DNA from: Dugong dugon
Lineage: Eukaryota > Chordata > Mammalia > Sirenia > Dugongidae
Assembly: GCA_030035585.1 (NCBI GenBank)
Contig: CM057482.1
Span: forward strand, 47,597,501-47,661,500
Direction of reading: 5' to 3'
Length of the DNA: 64,000 nucleotides
The notes below the pieces were generated by a model. The model was not told the DNA's origin, did no database searches, and worked only from the letters and a program-made list of their open reading frames with translations. The position numbers and the translations under genes were made by a program. The stretch's first letter is position 1; every line of letters begins with the position of its first letter. Below, piece by piece: positions 60,601 through 64,000 of this stretch.

Positions 60601-62092
60601 AGCTATTAAATATTATTAAATTGCCCTTCTAAAGAGAAGAACTATATGACCTCACAGGTCCTAAAATTCTGTAATTGATACCTATTAAGTTAGAAGAAGT
60701 TATTTAAAATAATATTCAGTGCTAACTATAATACAGTAAAACTATTACACTCATATGTTACTGTGTCAACATAAATGATATTGCCTTTTGGAAACTGGAT
60801 GATAAATTTCAGGAGTCACTAAATGTTCAAGTCTACTTAGGAATATATGTAAAACTGCACCAAAAATTTTTTTAAAAAATTATAGTTAATAACACTTCAA
60901 TGTTAGTAATAGTAGTTTAAAAAATGGAATGTTTAAGTAAATTTTAAAATGTTAATTCTAAGTAATAATATTCAACTAGTGCTAAAAATGATGAAATTTA
61001 TCAACATGAAAAGTGCTTATGACATGTTAAAAAATAAACCCAAAATTCAAAATTATATCTATATATGACGGTATAAGGTATGATCATACGATGGTATAAG
61101 GTCTCACTATATTATACTATTTTTATATACAAAAATACATACGTGTAAAGACAAAACTAGAAGGAAATAACATTGATTGATATGCTAGAATGGTAAAATT
61201 CTGAGTGTTTTAAATTTTTTAATTATTGTTATGATTGATTCAATATTAGGAAAATTTATAACTGATTTGTGATTTGATGACTCAAATCACAAATTCCTCT
61301 TCTGTAAACCTGAACACTGATTTGTGTCTTAAAACCATACAATCATCTTGTCCAACCCTAGAGATATGAAGAATCCGAGGCCCAGAAAACCCAGTGTTTT
61401 TCCAGTATACCCCCAGTTTCCAAAGACTAAAAGGTCATATGAATGTGATTTATTTCACATTAATGTGTTTCTCTTTAAAAGAGACTAATTTAAATGAATA
61501 CAAAGTAATGCAAAAGCCAATGACTGATTTGAAGTAAGGCAAATTTGTTACCTAATAGAAAGTTACCGTGGCCTTTTTACATGCACAAACAGCTAACTAT
61601 TAGAATTTTTTATATCCCAACAATTTCAGAGAAAATAAAAGGTTTGTTTCCTTAGTTAATAGGAAGACATGACTCTTGAGTTCTATCTATAAACTGCCTT
61701 TATATTCTGAAGGGAATAAAGATAAGACAGAAAATAAAGTTCAAGGAAGCAGTATTTGCCAATATGCCATTCTTCCTGATGTCTCCTCCCCATTATCTAG
61801 TCTGCGGTTCATCTCTGTCCCAGTCTTTCACTTGACAGAGACTGCTAAAACACAGCTCAGGACTGGGAAGAGAGGAAAATGACCAAGGAAGTTTACTGAA
61901 ACTGGTAACGTGGATAGAAACTTGCAGAGAAACAGGTATGACTGAAATCAGAACAATATAAAGCAAAGTTACAGAATAGGTTAAGTCTTAGAAAAATGCA
62001 AATCCTAGGGTTCAAAGAAAAGGGGCCCAAGATGATGGAGAGGGAATCGATAAGAAAGTTATATAGGACTGCTAATTCTGCCTTCACACACA
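60601..62092. other. Unassigned AT-rich sequence
   Basis: No gene or element recognised by eye. Several short AT-rich stretches, including cacaaattc/gatttgtga inverted pieces near 61265-61300. Confidence 0.5.
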
Positions 62093-62167
62093 CAGCAGCT
62101 GGTGGATCCAAACTGCTGATCTTTTGGTTAGCAGCAGAGATCTTAACCACTGTGCCACCAGGGCTCC
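62093..62167 (-). mobile_element. AfroSINE head fragment, reversed
   Basis: agcagctggtggatccaaac, gctgatcttttggttagcag and 'cttaaccactgtgccaccagggctcc' are the reversed first 75 bp of an AfroSINE; the rest is missing. Confidence 0.85.
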
Positions 62168-62252
62168 TTTTTAAACTTTAGAGGCCTAAAAATGTAAATT
62201 AATCGCTGGGTGACCAGGCAATAGTGTTGCAGTGTTGAGAAATTTTAACCCA

Positions 62253-64000
62253 GAGGCAGGGCCAAGATGGCAGAGTGGTCAGACGCTTCCAGTGGACCCT
62301 GTTACAACAAAGACCCAAAAAAACAAATGATTTGATTATATATGGCAATCTGAGAGCCCTGAAAATCACAGGCAGAGTTGAGGAACTGGACTGAGTGGCA
62401 GGGGGAGGGAGAGATGGTTCAGAAGCGGCGAGGAGTTGCCAGACCTGATCTGGTTAGAGTCTGAGCCCTTCAGGCCTGAGCAGCTCATGAGTGAGCGGTG
62501 AGGCAGGCAAGCAGCCGTGCTCAGGAGGCGTGTTTTCTGCACTGGGAGAGACCCAGACCCAGAGAGTCTACACAGCCACCCAGAACCAGTGAGAAGTAGC
62601 CCTCATCGGTGAAAGATAAGCAATTGCCTACGGCATACTATGTGGATCAAAAACACCCCCTTAGGGAAAAGCTTCTCTCCCATTTACCTCCCCACTTCTT
62701 GCTCTGCACTGGGTCCCGGATCAGCTTCAGAAATTGCTGAGTCCCCTGGGCCAGAAGTAGGATCCATCACATGCCCGGAGCCACCTCCCTGCCCTGGAGA
62801 GTGAACAAATTAACAAACAGGGGAAAAAATAAACTGCTGGCTCCCCTAAGCCAGAAACCTGAGGTAGGCACAGCTCCTTTGCTTAGACACAGGCATAAGG
62901 GATCCATGGACTCTGAGTCCCTTTCCCCCTGCAGAGACTTGTGTGGGCCCATCTCAACAGCGTAGGCACTCATTACCACAGTACAACAGGGTATGTACTG
63001 GAACTCTAACTTCAACTCCTTCAGCTGTGAAGTGGCAGGTTCTTGACATTTGACACTGCTCTGCCCATTAAGCAGGGTCTTCACCTACCCACATCAGCGG
63101 CCTGAGGACTGGTGGCTCCACCCACACCACCTAGCCACTTGCGATAGGGCCCATGAATAACAGGTGCCCCCCAGTCCTTACAGCCAACAGTATTAGGTGC
63201 TCATTGTCTGGCTGTAAAACCCACCCACTTACAAGCTCTTGGGAACGGGGACACGCCTTCCTCCTGAATACTCGGGGGTGGCCATCAGCCCCCTGCTTTG
63301 CTCAGAGTATGTCCCCCTGCTGCAGCTAGATGCCTGTGCCTACAACAATCACCCATGCCTGTCTAGGACTGTAGGTAAGAGCATACACCACACACTTGGT
63401 GGCTATCTACCTGGGCACCTGAGCTGAATCCATACAGGAGGAATGGGCGGACTCCTGAGCTCACATGCCTAGTAACAGATCTAACCACCTGGTGACAGGA
63501 CATTAGAACTTCAAAGGTGCCAATAATCAAACTAGCTCATACAAGCAGCCTATTTGGGCATATCACAACAAAACAAGAAGCTAGGACATACTAAGCAAAC
63601 ATAAAATAAATATAATAACTTATTGATGGCTCAGAGACAACAGTCAATATCAAATCACATAAAGAGGCAATCCATGATGGCTTTAGCAAGCTCCCGAAAT
63701 AAAGAATATAGGAATGTTCCAGAGGAGGAAAATTTCTTGGAATTACCGGAGGCAGAATACAAAAGATTAATATACAGAACTCTTCAAGAAATTAGGAAGG
63801 AAATTAAGCAAAACCCAGAACACGCAATAGAGGAAATTAAAAAGATTAGAGAAGAGCATAATGACAAATTTAATAGGCTACAAGAATCCATAGAGACAGC
63901 AATCAGAAATCCAAAAGATTAACAATAAAATTCAGAATTAGACAACTCAATAGAAAGTCACAGGAGCAGAACTGAGGCAATGGAAGTCAGAATTAGTGAG
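62253..64000 (+). mobile_element. L1 LINE 5' end, running off the window
   Basis: Starts gaggcagggccaagatggca, with about 1.37 kb of 5'UTR followed by ORF1 at 63626. Its 5'UTR aligns along its whole length with the insertion at 13674-14979. The 5' end appears complete, judging by that shared start point. The 3' part and the target duplication are outside the window. Confidence 0.92.
63626..64000 (+). pseudogene. L1 ORF1 (partial, two in-frame stops)
   Basis: ORF1p is the trimeric RNA-binding protein of L1. The frame starts at ATG 63626 (MAQRQQSISNHIKRQ), continues with LPEAEYKRLIYRTLQEIRKE and a charged coiled-coil-like stretch, and meets TAA at 63920-63922 and again at 63926-63928. The same frame then stays open for 24 codons to the window edge with similar composition (NSELDNSIESHRSRTEAMEV), so there are two nonsense changes rather than a frameshift. 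The RRM-like and C-terminal domains lie outside the window. An inactive copy. Confidence 0.85.

Overview
This window looks like nuclear DNA of an afrotherian mammal, most likely an elephant or close relative. It is full of afrotherian tRNA-derived SINEs (AfroSINEs), RTE/BovB-type LINEs, L1s and MaLR-like LTRs, on a background of old pan-mammalian MIR, L2 and hAT copies. No bacterial-type operon, CRISPR array, tRNA gene or rRNA gene is visible.

The only host gene I can support is CERS3 (ceramide synthase 3) on the minus strand. Three coding exons are present, in gene order 39797-39970 (start codon, N-terminus and first membrane helix), 15768-15885, and 3739-3857 (homeobox-like segment). Splice sites and phases join exactly (2, 0, 2), giving 136 codons plus two bases. 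The catalytic TLC/Lag1p part lies off the left edge. The introns are about 23.9 kb and 11.9 kb. The right-hand 24 kb lies 5' of the first coding exon, where untranslated exons or a promoter may sit but cannot be recognised by eye.

Layout: 1-7.3 kb is mostly unique sequence with a hAT element, AfroSINEs, MIR, L2 and one solo LTR. 7.38-10.46 kb is a nearly complete RTE LINE with its 5' third inverted. 13.67-14.98 kb is an insertion made only of L1 5'UTR. 16.3-23.2 kb is nested old L1 with RTE pieces. 24.2-35.7 kb is one antisense L1 holding two RTEs and two SINEs, one of the RTEs itself broken by two LTRs and another L1. 36-43 kb is the 5' part of CERS3 with older SINEs and a sharp 24-bp hairpin. 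45.8-48.6 kb is another RTE with an LTR inside. 50.5-58.8 kb is a four-level nest (MaLR provirus, L1, LTR, LTR), with a target-site duplication at each level. 62.25-64 kb is the 5' end of another L1 running off the window.

All LINE reading frames are broken. The long open frames in this window are transposon remnants or low-complexity sequence, not host genes. I found no clearly new system. The most unusual observations are the L1 5'UTR-only insertion, the inverted RTE with clean junctions, a repeated-unit L1 5'UTR, an internally deleted RTE derivative, and the hairpin upstream of CERS3. Repeat family names come from recognising sequence, not from a database search; subfamilies are not assigned.
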